Shown in pieces: positions 45,809 to 57,100 of a stretch of DNA of 64,000 nucleotides. The stretch comes from Phyto melanocephala (taxonomy: Eukaryota; Arthropoda; Insecta; Diptera; Rhinophoridae). The DNA lies in assembly GCA_941918925.1 (NCBI GenBank), contig OW799236.1:15599474-15663473 (forward strand), in the 5' to 3' direction. Both the position numbers and the translations under genes were made by a program. A model generated the notes under the pieces. That model worked only from the letters and a program-made list of their open reading frames with translations, was not told where the DNA came from and searched no databases. The first letter of the stretch is position 1; each line of letters begins with the position of its first letter.

Positions 45809-46618
45809 TTAATAAAGCCAATGGGGTATTAAGTTGCCTAAGCGTTGGGCTAAAGAATTAATGGTCCTTATGCAACAAAAACTTTATTCACATTATTGGC
45901 AAGACCTTTACTTGAATATGGATTAGTAATTTGGAATCCCTTATATGATGTGTATATTCAAAAACTTGAGTTAGAAAAAAAACAATTTTTGCTCTTCTGC
46001 CTTCGTAAGCTTCATTAACTTACCATCATATTGAAGTCGTCTATCTCTCAATGCGCTCCCAACGTTACAAAGCAGAAGAATTGTTTTCAATATTGCATTT
46101 GTCCTGAATCTTATTCAAGGTAAAATTGATTCTACGAAAAATATATCGTCGGCTTAAGTAATATGCAAACCTGCTAACTCCCTACCACAAATTTTTCGAG
46201 GAGAGACAAAAAACTTCTTATATTTCATATTTGTAGCCTGAGAGGAAAACCAAAGGCTCCACGAAAAGCCCCCCAATGAAATAACGCCCAAACGAGAAAT
46301 GAAATATTCTCCAAATTTTTTTCATACATTTTTGGGTGTTATTTCATATGAAATAACTCCCAATTTTTTTGGGCCGTCTTTCATTTTTTTTGGAAATTAT
46401 TTCATTTCTCATTTGGGGTTTTCAAATTATGAAATAATCTCCAATGAAATAACACCCAACAAATTTTTAAAATTCGGGGCTTGTTTCATAGCGTGTATAA
46501 TTTGGGTGATATTTCATTTTGTATTCGGGGGTTATTTCATTTTTAAAGATTTTGGTTTTGGGGGTGTTTGTAAATAAATTATATAAAAATAGGCCTTTTA
46601 CAAGAAAACTTTTAGCCT

Positions 46619-46861
46619 GTGAATATATTACAATATCTTTTCAAATACATAAATGATAACGTTCGGGATTTGGATGGTGCGACCTTCGTGACAGACTACG
46701 AAATTAGTCTACGGACGGCAATAAATATTGTTTTCCCTAAACCAAAAGTAATCGGTTGTTGGTTCCACTTTTGCCAAGCAGTAAGGAGGCCCATAATAAA
46801 GTGTAACCAACTGGCAGCATTTGTACATACAACGTATATTTTCTCCATCTTGATTTCATGA
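46619..46861 (+). pseudogene. MULE transposase core fragment
   Basis: The open frame reads VRDLDGATFVTDYEISLRTA, INIVFPKPKVIGCWFHFCQA and VRRPI. T-D-Y-E followed by about 20 residues and G-C-x-F-H-x-x-Q-A is the hallmark of the MULE DDE domain: Asp of TDYE is the second catalytic acid and C-x-x-H follows it. The N-terminal zinc-finger part, the first Asp and the C-terminal Glu are absent. The frame opens at 46616 and becomes meaningless after about residue 60. The enclosing element's 9-bp duplication agrees with this call. Confidence 0.75.
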
Positions 46862-47097
46862 GCAACCATTTTGTTTTAACTATCATTTCTTACGTATAAT
46901 GTATTAAGTTTATTTATGTATGTACATGAAAATAATTTTTTGGTAGTTGGGTTTCAAAAAGAAATATATTGAAAATATTAAACAATTCTTTGTCCATACT
47001 TTCTCATATCTCCATTACAGAAAATTACTGCCTTCTTTACAATATTGTAACTATAATAACGTCTCCCATAAGTTGGATTTTAAAACCATTCGTAAAG

Positions 47098-47295
47098 TTA
47101 TAGGATAGCTCGTTGGTGGCTGGTCTGAAATAGCTTCCATCGACTAAGGGCAAATAACTGCACTGGACTTAGTCCATTTACAAAACCAAAAGTAGTCACT
47201 ATTAAACGAGCTTTGTATGTTCTTTCACCAAAAAAATTGATTATGAATGCTGGCACACTTTCGAAGTTGTTATGAAGAAGACGCCTGTGGTCCAT
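47098..47295 (-). CDS. Unassigned open frame inside the MULE
   Basis: Reads MDHRRLLHNNFESVPAFIIN, FFGERTYKARLIVTTFGFVN and GLSPVQLFALSRWKLFQ. Composition is plausible for a real protein, but I recognise no family. It lies on the opposite strand to the transposase within the 46255-47596 element, so it may be a second element gene piece, a captured fragment or chance. Confidence 0.25.
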   Translation of the reverse strand: MDHRRLLHNNFESVPAFIINFFGERTYKARLIVTTFGFVNGLSPVQLFALSRWKLFQTSHQRAIL

Positions 47296-48117
47296 ATTGA
47301 CTTCATGAAATCCTTAATGAATCTGACTCTTATGAATTTTGGGCATAATTTCATTTTTGTTGCTGATGGGGTTTATTTCATTGGGGATTATTTCATTTTC
47401 ATCATTGGGATTTATTTCATATGAAATAACTCCCAAATATTGGGGGTTGTTTCGTTTTCGCTTTGGGGTTTATTTCATTTATTTTTGGATGTTATTTCAT
47501 TCACTGTTTTTGGGTGTTATTTCCAATTTTTGGGGGTTTACTTCATTGGGGATTGTTTCCTGGGCGTTATTTCATTGGGGGGCTTTTCGTGGAGCCAAAA
47601 CCAAAAATATTGTTTGTTTATTTTATGGTATTCTTCATGTATGACTATAATCTACAAAAACAAAAAAATAAAATAAAATAAAACAATAAAAAAAAAACAA
47701 ATTGGAGTTAGTAATAAACTCTGAACTAATAATGTACTGGATTTAGCAGTTTTTCTTACCAAAATTTTTCTGTGAGAAGATTAAGCAGTTTTTCCTATCA
47801 AACCTTTTTACATATTTCAAGACTTAAAATGAAAGAAAACTACATGCTGGTCGGCGAGGCGTATCATTCTCTACCACATGGCATCAAAATCTCAATTTAT
47901 TTAAAAAGGGGATTTAGCAGGCTTGCATATTAAGGCGACGATATATTAATGTTCCTATCAGGCAGCTTAGATCTTATAAACTGTTATATATAAAATATCA
48001 TAGATCATACTATATTAACTTTGATCCATTTAGAAGAATTTGTGCTGAGGTAAATAAGTTCTATATACACATCGACTTCTTTGATAATGTTGCTGTAGCT
48101 AAAAGAAAGCTGACATA

Positions 48118-48794
48118 ATTTCTCAACTCTAATACTTACATATGTATGTCTAAAGCTGTTTCTGTCTTTCATTTTTTTTACATAATTATTGTTTTGTACT
48201 ACATGCTCAACTGTAATAATTTTTATTAATATAAATAAATAATACGCCTTGTGAGCTCACCAATGTTTTGTTAATTATTAATTTTTTTTAAAGTAGAAAG
48301 GATAGTTATGTAATTAATAGCACATGGCCTACATGAATTTTTTACGTTGCTGAATTTCGTTGATATAACGTTAAATTTCCTCCTTAATTTTTTTCTTTTT
48401 CGCTAAGACTTTTGACTTCAAATAACCCATGAAAATAAATTCAATTAATTTAATATACGTAACGATTAACGGGTCAATTCTGTACAACGAAACCCGAGAG
48501 TATGCGACCAGGAACTGTCTGGTGGAGTAATTGAACAGTGGACACGTCCACAACTTGTATTAAATACAATCCTTGGCAATTGAACTTTATAATGCCGAGT
48601 ACAGAAATTACTAAATGTCGTACTTGACTAAGTATGATTTGTAGTACGGTTTTGAGTTGTAGTTTAATTCAAATCGTACTGATTCGTTCGAAGGAAATAA
48701 TTGAAAGGCGATAGAATTAAAAAAACACAAATAGGAGTGCTACATTAGGGCGTTACAATTGTGATAACACCGTTCATCAGCATGTGTATCGTAG
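48118..48794. other. AT-rich stretch, no gene seen
   Basis: A short perfect dyad GTGGACACGTCCAC lies at 48539-48552. Nothing else recognised. Confidence 0.45.
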
Positions 48795-49700
48795 TTTGGT
48801 CTTGATTTCAGATTTCATGTTATACGCTATTTTCTTTATTATTTCCGACGCCATCTTATATTTTGAATTTTTACATACCTAACTGTACCTTCATTTGATA
48901 CCCATGTTGATGGAGTTGAAAATATGTTCTGTTATATTGTTTCAGACGACATCTCTGATTTTACACTTTTTTAATGGCTTACTGTATCTAAATACTGGTC
49001 AAGCACTTTCATTTGATACCAATATTTTGAGGAATCAAGGGTTTATATTTTAAAATACCAGATATGACTCATACATAAATTTGTCGACCGAAGTTTTTTA
49101 GTAGTGACCATCATGGATTTTAATTTTTTATGGTGTTTTATACCCATATTGGCTCTCTGGGCTGTATAAAAACTGAAAAATTCTAATTTAGCTTGTAAAT
49201 TTTAGAAAAAAACAACAAAGCAGTTGTATTTTAGTGCTTATATCTCAGTTAGTTTTAAACCAATTTGTTTTCAGTTTTTTTTTTTAAATATATAACGGCA
49301 TATAATGTGATGTCTTTAAGGTGTCCAAAAATTATTCTGGAGCTTGCAAAATTTGTATATTAAAAAAATATAAATTTTTCCTAATAAGTTTTGCCTATAA
49401 CTTTGTAAGAATATGGCAAAAACAGAGGCAGCCTTGCTGATTTCCTCATATCTCAGAGAGTTATGGAGCGATTGTGGTGGATTTCATTAGCGACTCATTC
49501 GCAGATATTTCCATAAGATTGATACCACTTACAGATCTGTGCGACATGTGGGGCCTTCTAAAAAGTTGATTTTCACAATCCCACGGATAGTGAATATTGC
49601 TTTTCACAGTCTTTCATTATGAGGTCGGGAATTAATATTGTAGAAATCACAAACGGATTAACAAAGCTCTATACTCTTAGCACCACAAGTGAAGGGTATA
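48795..49700 (-). mobile_element. Helitron-like repeat, long subtype, copy 3
   Basis: Minus-strand copy beginning at 49700 with TATACCCTTCACTTGTGG and TTAATCCGTTTGTGAT, followed by GAAATCCACCACAATCGC, AACTAACTGAGATATAAGCA, TCAAATGAAAGTGCTTGACC and AAGATGGCGTC as in the plus-strand long copies. The terminal hairpin is not recognisable, so the low-coordinate border is approximate. Confidence 0.6.
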
Positions 49701-50728
49701 ATAATAAATAAAGGTAGAAAACAAATATGTTTAATTATATTTACTTCTGTACATATGTTGATGTCTGATAACAAGTTTTTATTTTTATTATACGTTAAAT
49801 TTTCGACAAAACATATACACTACTTATATAAAACTTCTTCACAACTAAAGCAAACATTTTCTAGTTATTAGTTTCTTTTCTTCGTTCATTCCCATTGTTA
49901 AATCTTCATTATTGTCTTGTTTGTATAGTCATTCTAACAACAGTATCTATTATTGCCTTTAGCGACATTATTAAAAAAATATACTGAGAGAATAGAAAAA
50001 AGTTGTTTAAAGGTTAAAACAAAATAATAGATTCAAATGGAACATTTAACGATTTTGTTATAATTTCACATTTTTTTGTACTATCTAATAGACAAACGAA
50101 AATTAAACTGTTATAATGTTATGGGTTTTTATTTAAAAAAAATATATGTTTACGTCAACGAGAGTAAATAAACGCTTTTACGCCAGACTAAATTTGGTGA
50201 ATACCTTTAATGTAAAGCTAACTGAGCTAGGCAAACAAACTTACGAGTACCAATAAATTTTAGAGAGTAAATTTTAAGTAGAGTAAACTTTTGAAAAAAA
50301 TTGTGGTCTATAAAGACGACTGTCTTTAGATAAATAATTATTTATGACTTTTTCTTTAACAGTTATACTAATGACGGCATTTACATATGTAAACAAGTAC
50401 ATAATTGTTAACGCTAATCACATTTATAATCATGAATAAATATTAATTAAATCAATAGCTAAACAATCTTAAAGGAGCACAAATAGTAATTGGGCAAACA
50501 AACAAACATTAGGGGTATTCACAATAAAAGAAAATTTTATTTTTATTTAACTTTTTGGTCAGATTCAACTGATGAATTAACATTTTTTCATTTAATTAAA
50601 TAATGATGTTATGAAACATGCCATTACAACTGATTCTAAAGTACGCATATTAACACATAATAGGTCTGAATTACTTTTAATTCTCATTAAGTTTATATTA
50701 GGCTACGTATAGAATCTATACCATATAT
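49701..50728. other. AT-rich stretch, no gene seen
   Basis: Nothing recognised. Confidence 0.5.
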
Positions 50729-51430
50729 AGTCAAAGTTTAAGAGAACAATCGAGCAGCTACCGACACTGCTCGTGTGGTACTTTGACTTGGTCATTTGCA
50801 GTGCGACCCGAAACCATGCCGATACCTCGTGCTTTGTAGTGTTGTCTAAGCCGAGTGCAAAGCCCTCTGAATTTTCCTTGCATGAATTGTAGACTTGTAG
50901 TTCGTAATTTTGCAGTAGCTGAAGACAAGGCCCTTCGAATTTCCTTGTGTTCTTTTTAGATAGTAGTAGACCTCCGGCATTGTCGTAATATTCACCGTAA
51001 TGCTAATGGTTTAGTTAGTAGATTGTTTTTTTTTTATTTTACAACTCTCAGTATCGTTAAAATGTGTGTATTAGTCAGTAGAAATATGGTGTTGTCTCTT
51101 TTTCTCTTTAACAATTTGTTCAATGAGTTACATTCTCTCCGTAAAAATCTGTTTTCAATAGATTTCTACCTCACGGTAAGTTACGATACATTTTTAGTAA
51201 ACAGTTACACGCTTTGCTTATGCGACAGAATTTTGTAACATCACGATACAAATCTACTAACTGAACCATAATTCGTAATCTGTTGTACCCGAATAATAGA
51301 CCTCCCGAATTTGCCTTATATTTGTCGTAATACCAACTCGTAATCTGTCGTGCGCGAATGTAAGGCCTCACTCATTCTTCTTAATACGAATTCATACTTC
51401 GAATGTTCCCCAGCAATCATTAGCACCTCG
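50729..51430. repeat. Repeat-rich, less AT-rich block, possible LTR
   Basis: Opens with a hairpin: AGTCAAAGT and ACTTTGACT outside, CGAGCAG and CTGCTCG inside (50729-50788). A loose unit with CGTAATCTGTYGTRCSCGAA and TAGACCTCC recurs at about 50961, 51271 and 51331. ATGGTTTAGTTAGTAGATT (51006) is inverted at 51249-51267. Base composition is clearly less AT-rich than its flanks. No TG...CA ends or coding frame is clear, so a decayed LTR is only a possibility. Confidence 0.35.
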
Positions 51431-53320
51431 AAAGAAGCTTGTATTACTTCAGAACTGTGTTTCTTGTCAAAAAACCAACAACCACCAACTGCGTGTTTTA
51501 TTCTCTAAGAAAGCATACCTCTAAAACAACCCGTAAACAGGCTAAGCTCTATCCCGGCTGGAAAACAAAACTACATCACAGTTATTTTACTAGCAATTTT
51601 CTGCATGGTATTCTTAATAATATTTAATAAACATAAATATATTTTTTATGTGCCGCAAAATCATTTATCAAAATTATTGACATGCTCTACATCCTTTACT
51701 AATGCACACTTTCTTTACCAACTGTCAAAAACAAATGTGTTTGTATGTTATAAAAAATAATCCATTTAAAATATTTGTTAAAATGTAAGTTCCAAAACAA
51801 TTGTCAATTTAAAAAAAAATGACAGTTTACTTTTTCATATTTCATTTGAGTGTGTCTTTGTGTTATGGTATTTTTATACATAGATGCATAAATTTTTGCA
51901 ACAGCAATCAAATGTACAGAAACGTCATGCTCTACAAAACCTTCAGTAGCACACATTTCCTTTTTTACTTTTACAGATAGTTTACCTGCTCAATAAGTAC
52001 ATATATGTTTGTATATGCGATTGTACGCATGAATGGATGAGTAAAATTTGACTGAAAAAAGAATGTGTTTCTGTAGCAAAAATCTAATTTTTTTTAGAAC
52101 TTTAATTTTATATTTAAGAGTCTTGTCATAGAGATTTGTAAGAATAAGAGTTGGAATTTAAATTAAATATTTAAATAAAATAATTTTTTTTTTAACATCG
52201 ATAATAAAAAATAGTAGTAATGAAAGATTACTGCCTTAGAAAACAGGGTCACTCACGTACACAATACCCGAAGCACAAAAAAATAAAAAAAATTCTATAT
52301 TACAACTGCATAATTATTTACATAATTTTTTATACCATAAAATCATAGCAGAAGTATTTGTTTATAAATAAACTAAGAAAATATTTACCCTTTATTTATC
52401 ATAAATTCATATAATATCTTTTAAGAGGCTTTAATCGTCATATTTTAATTACATATTTTCTTATATTTTAGTAAGAATCTTATCTTTGTGCTACAATTTA
52501 TTTACCGTCAATTAACCTTTGTGTAATGCTTAACACATTGTATTGAGTTGTTTCAATAAACTCATTAATTTGTTTTTTTTTTGCTAATTATGGATAATAT
52601 TAATTAAATATTGTGTCTTGCCAGTTAAGCGGCTTATACATAACACGTAGGCAATACTATTATTAAGGGGATTCTCAAAAGAAAACAAAATAAAAACACA
52701 TTGCTTACAGAACTTTAAAACTAAAACGGATAATTTTTAAATTCATAAAGGTATTCACGTCACCGTTTCTAGTCTTGCGAAAATGCAAAGTTTGTTTCAA
52801 ACATAACAACTATATAGAAAACAATTTTGCACAAAGTTTTACTCTTTGCACTTCTTCTAACCTAGTGCTTAAATTTTTAGCAAAGTTTCGCACACAACAT
52901 ATGTTTAATTGCGTTGCCAATTTTCTAAGAAAGTACCTTATTACATAAAAAAGTACCCAATATAGCAACTATCAATGCAAAATTAACCCTGAAAAAAAAA
53001 TGAAGTAATCAAAATGAGCGCTGTAGAAAAAAAATATTCAAGGCATATCCATAAGGTATATGCATCGCGGTAACAAACACAACAATTAAAAAACACATAT
53101 ATTTTGTTTTTGTATATATGCCGGCATATGTCACAGAATTTTTTATTTTCTTATTTAATTTGAATAATTTTTTAAAAACTTAATTGTGCTTTTTTGATAA
53201 TAAATTTACCAATTTTATGTATATTTGTTGTTCTTGCACTATTTATAATGTGCTTCACAAACACATATTCTTTTTTTAATAAAATTTTATTGAATTAAAC
53301 ATATAAAAACAGCATTTCCA
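51431..53320. other. AT-rich stretch, no gene seen
   Basis: A 62-codon frame at 51439-51627 (KKPTTTNCVFYSLRKHTSKT) is followed by AATAAA but has no match. The remainder is plain AT-rich sequence. Confidence 0.45.
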
Positions 53321-53475
53321 TCCCAGTTATACGAATTGGCCTTGACAGAAAAAATCCCCTAATAAGTTGCTTTGTTGTATCAATTCGCCGTTGCATATAC
53401 ATGTATGAATATGTATTGGTAACGCTTATAAAATGTATATAAAAAAACAGTCAGCTGATTGGATACGAGTACCTT
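53321..53475. repeat. Repeat shared with 23.8 kb
   Basis: Carries ACGAATTGGCCTTGACAG, GTATCAATTCGCCGTTGCAT and ATACATGTATGAATATG, the inverted relative of 23804-23858, then CAGTCAGCTGATTGG. Family unknown. Confidence 0.45.
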
Positions 53476-54185
53476 ATGGATGGATATGCGTTGAAAATAT
53501 TGAAAGAACCAAAAAAAAAAATAATTAGAAAAAAATTGAAAGATTTTGAAATTTAAAAAAAAAAGTAAGTAAATCAAAATATAATTTATTTTGCGAAACC
53601 AAAAACATAGAATTTTTAAGCAACCTACATTGTTCTTTAACTGTTTAACACTTTAATAAAAATGGTCAACAAAAGCATATTTACCCAAATTCGCATTTTC
53701 GCTAGACTAAAAACGGTGGCGTGAATACCTTCAATAGCAAAAGCTTACAAAATTTTCACTTTTATCTCTTCAAGAAAAAAGCTTTTAATTTAAAAATAAG
53801 AAAAATTTCTAAGCTTTATATTTTTTTTATTAGAAAATATCAAAAGAACTTTATTTGAAAATTAAAGCTTCAGTATTATTTTAAATACTTTAAAAAGTAT
53901 TTATACAATGAATATAAACTTAAAGTTGTAAATTTATTTTATGCATATTTTCACATGTGTGTGAAGATAAATACGCCTAGTTAAATACGTTTTTAGTGAT
54001 AGAAAAAAAAATATCGCATGCGATAAAAAACTTTTTAATACGTAAAATTAACAATTTTGCACTAATTTTTGTGTGTTTAAACATTAAAAATTAATATTCG
54101 TAGTGCAAATGAATAATACAATAAACTTTTAGTAAAATTATTCTTTTTTTTTGTATTTTTTTTGTCCTCAAGCAAATTGTTCATA
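53476..54185. other. AT-rich stretch before the satellite, no gene seen
   Basis: Plain AT-rich DNA up to the first satellite monomer. No transposon end is visible at the junction. Confidence 0.5.
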
Positions 54186-57100
54186 CATGAGTCCTTTTAG
54201 GGATTTAATTAGTACAATCATATATTACCATCTCAATAAATTAAACCTAGTGGAAATTGAAGGTAACTTCCTATGCTATTAAACCATATTTATACTTTTT
54301 CCCAATTGTATTTGTGAATATTTTTATAAAGTTTTTAAAATTTGACTTAGTGCAAATTTTCTAATATATGTATGAGCTCTTGGAGGGATGTGGTCAGTAT
54401 GACCATATCTTAACATCTCAATGAATTAAACCTAGTGGAAATTGAAGGTAACTACCTATGATATTAAACCACATTTATACTTTTTCCCAATTGTATTTGT
54501 GAATATTTTTATAAAGTTTTTAAAATTTGACTTAGTGCAAATTTTCTACTATATGAGGTCTTGGAGGGATGTGGTCAGTATGACCATATCTTAACATCTC
54601 AATCAATTAAACCTAGTGGAAATTGAAGGTAACTACCTATGCTATTAAACCACATTTATACTTTTTCCCAATTGTATTTGTGAATATTTTTATATAATTT
54701 TTAAAATTTGACTTAGTGCAAATTGTCTACTATATGAGGTCTTGGAGGGATGTGGTCAGTATGACCATATCTTAACATCTCAATGAATTAAACCTAGTGG
54801 AAATTGAAGGTAACTACCTGTGCTATTAAACCACATTTATACTTTTTCCCAATTGTATTTGTGAATATTTTTATATAATTTTTAAAATTTGACTTAGTGC
54901 AAATTGTCTACTATATGAGGTCTTGGAGGGATGTGGTCAGTATGACCATATCTTAACATCTCAATGAATTAAACCTAGTGGAAATTGAAGGTAACTACCT
55001 ATGCTATTAAACCACATTTATACTTTTTCCCAATTGTATTTGTGAATATTTTTATATAATTTTTAAAATTTGACTTAGTGCAAATTGTCTACTATATGAG
55101 GTCTTGGAGGGATGTGGTCAGTATGACCATATCTTAACATCTCAATTAATTAAACCTAGTGGAAATTGAAGGTAACTACCTATGCTATTAAACCACATTT
55201 ATACTTTTTCCCAATTGTATTTGTGAATATTTTTATAAAGTTTTTAAAATTTGACTTAGTGCAAATTTTCTACTATATGAGCTCTTGGAGGGATGTGGTC
55301 AGTATGACCATATCTTAACATCTCAATGAATTAAACCTAGTGGAAATTGAAGGTAACTACCTATGCTATTAAACCACATTTATACTTTTTCCCAATTGTA
55401 TTTGTGAATATTTTTATATAATTTTTAAAATTTGACTTAGTGCAAATTGTCTACTATATGAGGTCTTGGAGGGATGTGGTCAGTATGACCATATCTTAAC
55501 ATCTCAATTAATTAAACCTAGTGGAAATTGAAGGTAACTACCTATGCTATTAAACCACATTTATACTTTTTCCCAATTGTATTTGTGAATATTTTTATAA
55601 AGTTTTTAAAATTTGACTTAGTGCAAATTTTCTACTATATGAGGTCTTGGAGGGATGTGGTCAGTATGACCATATCTTAACATCTCAATGAATTAAACCT
55701 AGTGGAAATTGAAGGTAACTACCTATGCTATTAAACCACATTTATACTTTTTCCCAATTGTATTTGTGAATATTTTTATAAAGTTTTTAAAATTTGACTT
55801 AGTGCAAATTTTCTACTATATGAGGTCTTGGAGGGATGTGGTCAGTATGACCATATCTTAACATCTCAATGAATTAAACCTAGTGGAAATTGAAGGTAAC
55901 TACCTGTGCTATTAAACCACATTTATACTTTTTCCCAATTGTATTTGTGAATATTTTTATAAAGTTTTTAAAATTTGACTTAGTGCAAATTGTCTACTAT
56001 ATGAGGTCTTGGAGGGATGTGGTCAGTATGACCATATCTTAACATCTCAATGAATTAAACCTAGTGGAAATTGAAGGTAACTACCTGTGCTATTAAACCA
56101 CATTTATACTTTTTCCCAATTGTATTTGTGAATATTTTTATATAATTTTTAAAATTTGACTTAGTGCAAATTGTCTACTATATGAGGTCTTGGAGGGATG
56201 TGGTCAGTATGACCATATCTTAACATCTCAATTAATTAAACCTAGTGGAAATTGAAGGTAACTACCTATGCTATTAAACCACATTTATACTTTTTCCCAA
56301 TTGTATTTGTGAATATTTTTATAAAGTTTTTAAAATTTGACTTAGTGCAAATTTTCTACTATATGAGCTCTTGGAGGGATGTGGTCAGTATGACCATATC
56401 TTAACATCTCAATGAATTAAACCTAGTGGAAATTGAAGGTAACTACCTATGATATTAAACCACATTTATACTTTTTCCCAATTGTATTTGTGAATATTTT
56501 TATAAAGTTTTTAAAATTTGACTTAGTGCAAATTTTCTACTATATGAGGTCTTGGAGGGATGTGGTCAGTATGACCATATCTTAACATCTCAATTAATTA
56601 AACCTAGTGGAAATTGAAGGTAACTACCTATGCTATTAAACCACATTTATACTTTTTCCCAATTGTATTTGTGAATATTTTTATAAAGTTTTTAAAATTT
56701 GACTTAGTGCAAATTTTCTACTATATGAGGTCTTGGAGGGATGTGGTCAGTATGACCATATCTTAACATCTCAATGAATTAAACCTAGTGGAAATTGAAG
56801 GTAACTACCTATGCTATTAAACCACATTTATACTTTTTCCCAATTGTATTTGTGAATATTTTTATAAAGTTTTTAAAATTTGACTTAGTGCAAATTTTCT
56901 ACTATATGAGGTCTTGGAGGGATGTGGTCAGTATGACCATATCTTAACATCTCAATGAATTAAACCTAGTGGAAATTGAAGGTAACTACCTATGCTATTA
57001 AACCACATTTATACTTTTTCCCAATTGTATTTGTGAATATTTTTATAAAGTTTTTAAAATTTGACTTAGTGCAAATTTTCTAATATATGTATGAGCTCTT

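Larger units (their letters stand above)
46255..47596 (+). mobile_element. Mutator-like (MULE) element with 9-bp target duplication
   Basis: The 36-bp ends beginning GGCTCCACGAAAAGCCCCCC are perfect inverses at 46255-46290 and 47561-47596. AAAACCAAA directly outside both ends (46246-46254 and 47597-47605) is a 9-bp target duplication typical of Mutator elements. Inside each end the word GGGNGTTATTTCAT and its inverse repeat many times over 300 bases, so the terminal regions are long, irregular inverted repeats. The centre carries a MULE transposase fragment. Length 1342 bp, clearly deleted. Confidence 0.9.
46140..47947. mobile_element. TIR element inserted in the Jockey relic, carrying a MULE
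   Basis: AATATATCGTCGGCTTAAG with ATGCAAACCTGCTAA at the left faces TTAGCAGGCTTGCATATTAA with GGCGACGATATATT at the right. The Jockey-like frame stops at its left border and resumes at its right border, so it is an insertion. Within it, a 40-bp unit with TTWAGCAGTTTTTCYTA occurs twice at 47744-47812. Superfamily unknown. A Mutator-like element occupies 46255-47596. Confidence 0.6.
45330..48117 (+). pseudogene. Jockey-like non-LTR reverse transcriptase, C-terminal relic in three pieces
   Basis: Piece 1 (45330-45500): SYGIELNLTKC, MTITRLK, NVVDSFLDLGILFDAKKKFN, SHVIKTL. Piece 2 (45809-46139): NKANGVLSCLSVGLKN, then LLEYGLVIWN, YDVYIQKLEL, LRSQRYKAEELF and QGKIDST. Piece 3 (47945-48117): INVPIRQLRSYKLLYIKYHR, YYINFDPFRRICAEVNKF and a stop. 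In order these match the thumb and C-terminal region of Jockey-type reverse transcriptases (L-N-x-x-K-C, V-x-S-x-x-D-L-G-V-x-F-D, L-E-Y-x-x-x-x-W, R-R-x-x-A). The pieces are separated by a TTA-flanked MITE and a larger TIR element. Across the MITE, counting one TTA copy only, the frame continues exactly (KTL-NKANG). Other frameshifts and stops make it non-functional. Confidence 0.75.

Noticed and set aside
46299..47681. Several Phe/Gly-rich plus frames flanking the MULE core
   Set aside because: They are translations of GGGNGTTATTTCAT repeats in the element's ends.
54391..54405. Hormone-receptor response element in the satellite
   Set aside because: The 15-bp match to GGTCAnnnTGACC is real, but in a satellite monomer one word amplified about 54 times is no evidence of regulation.
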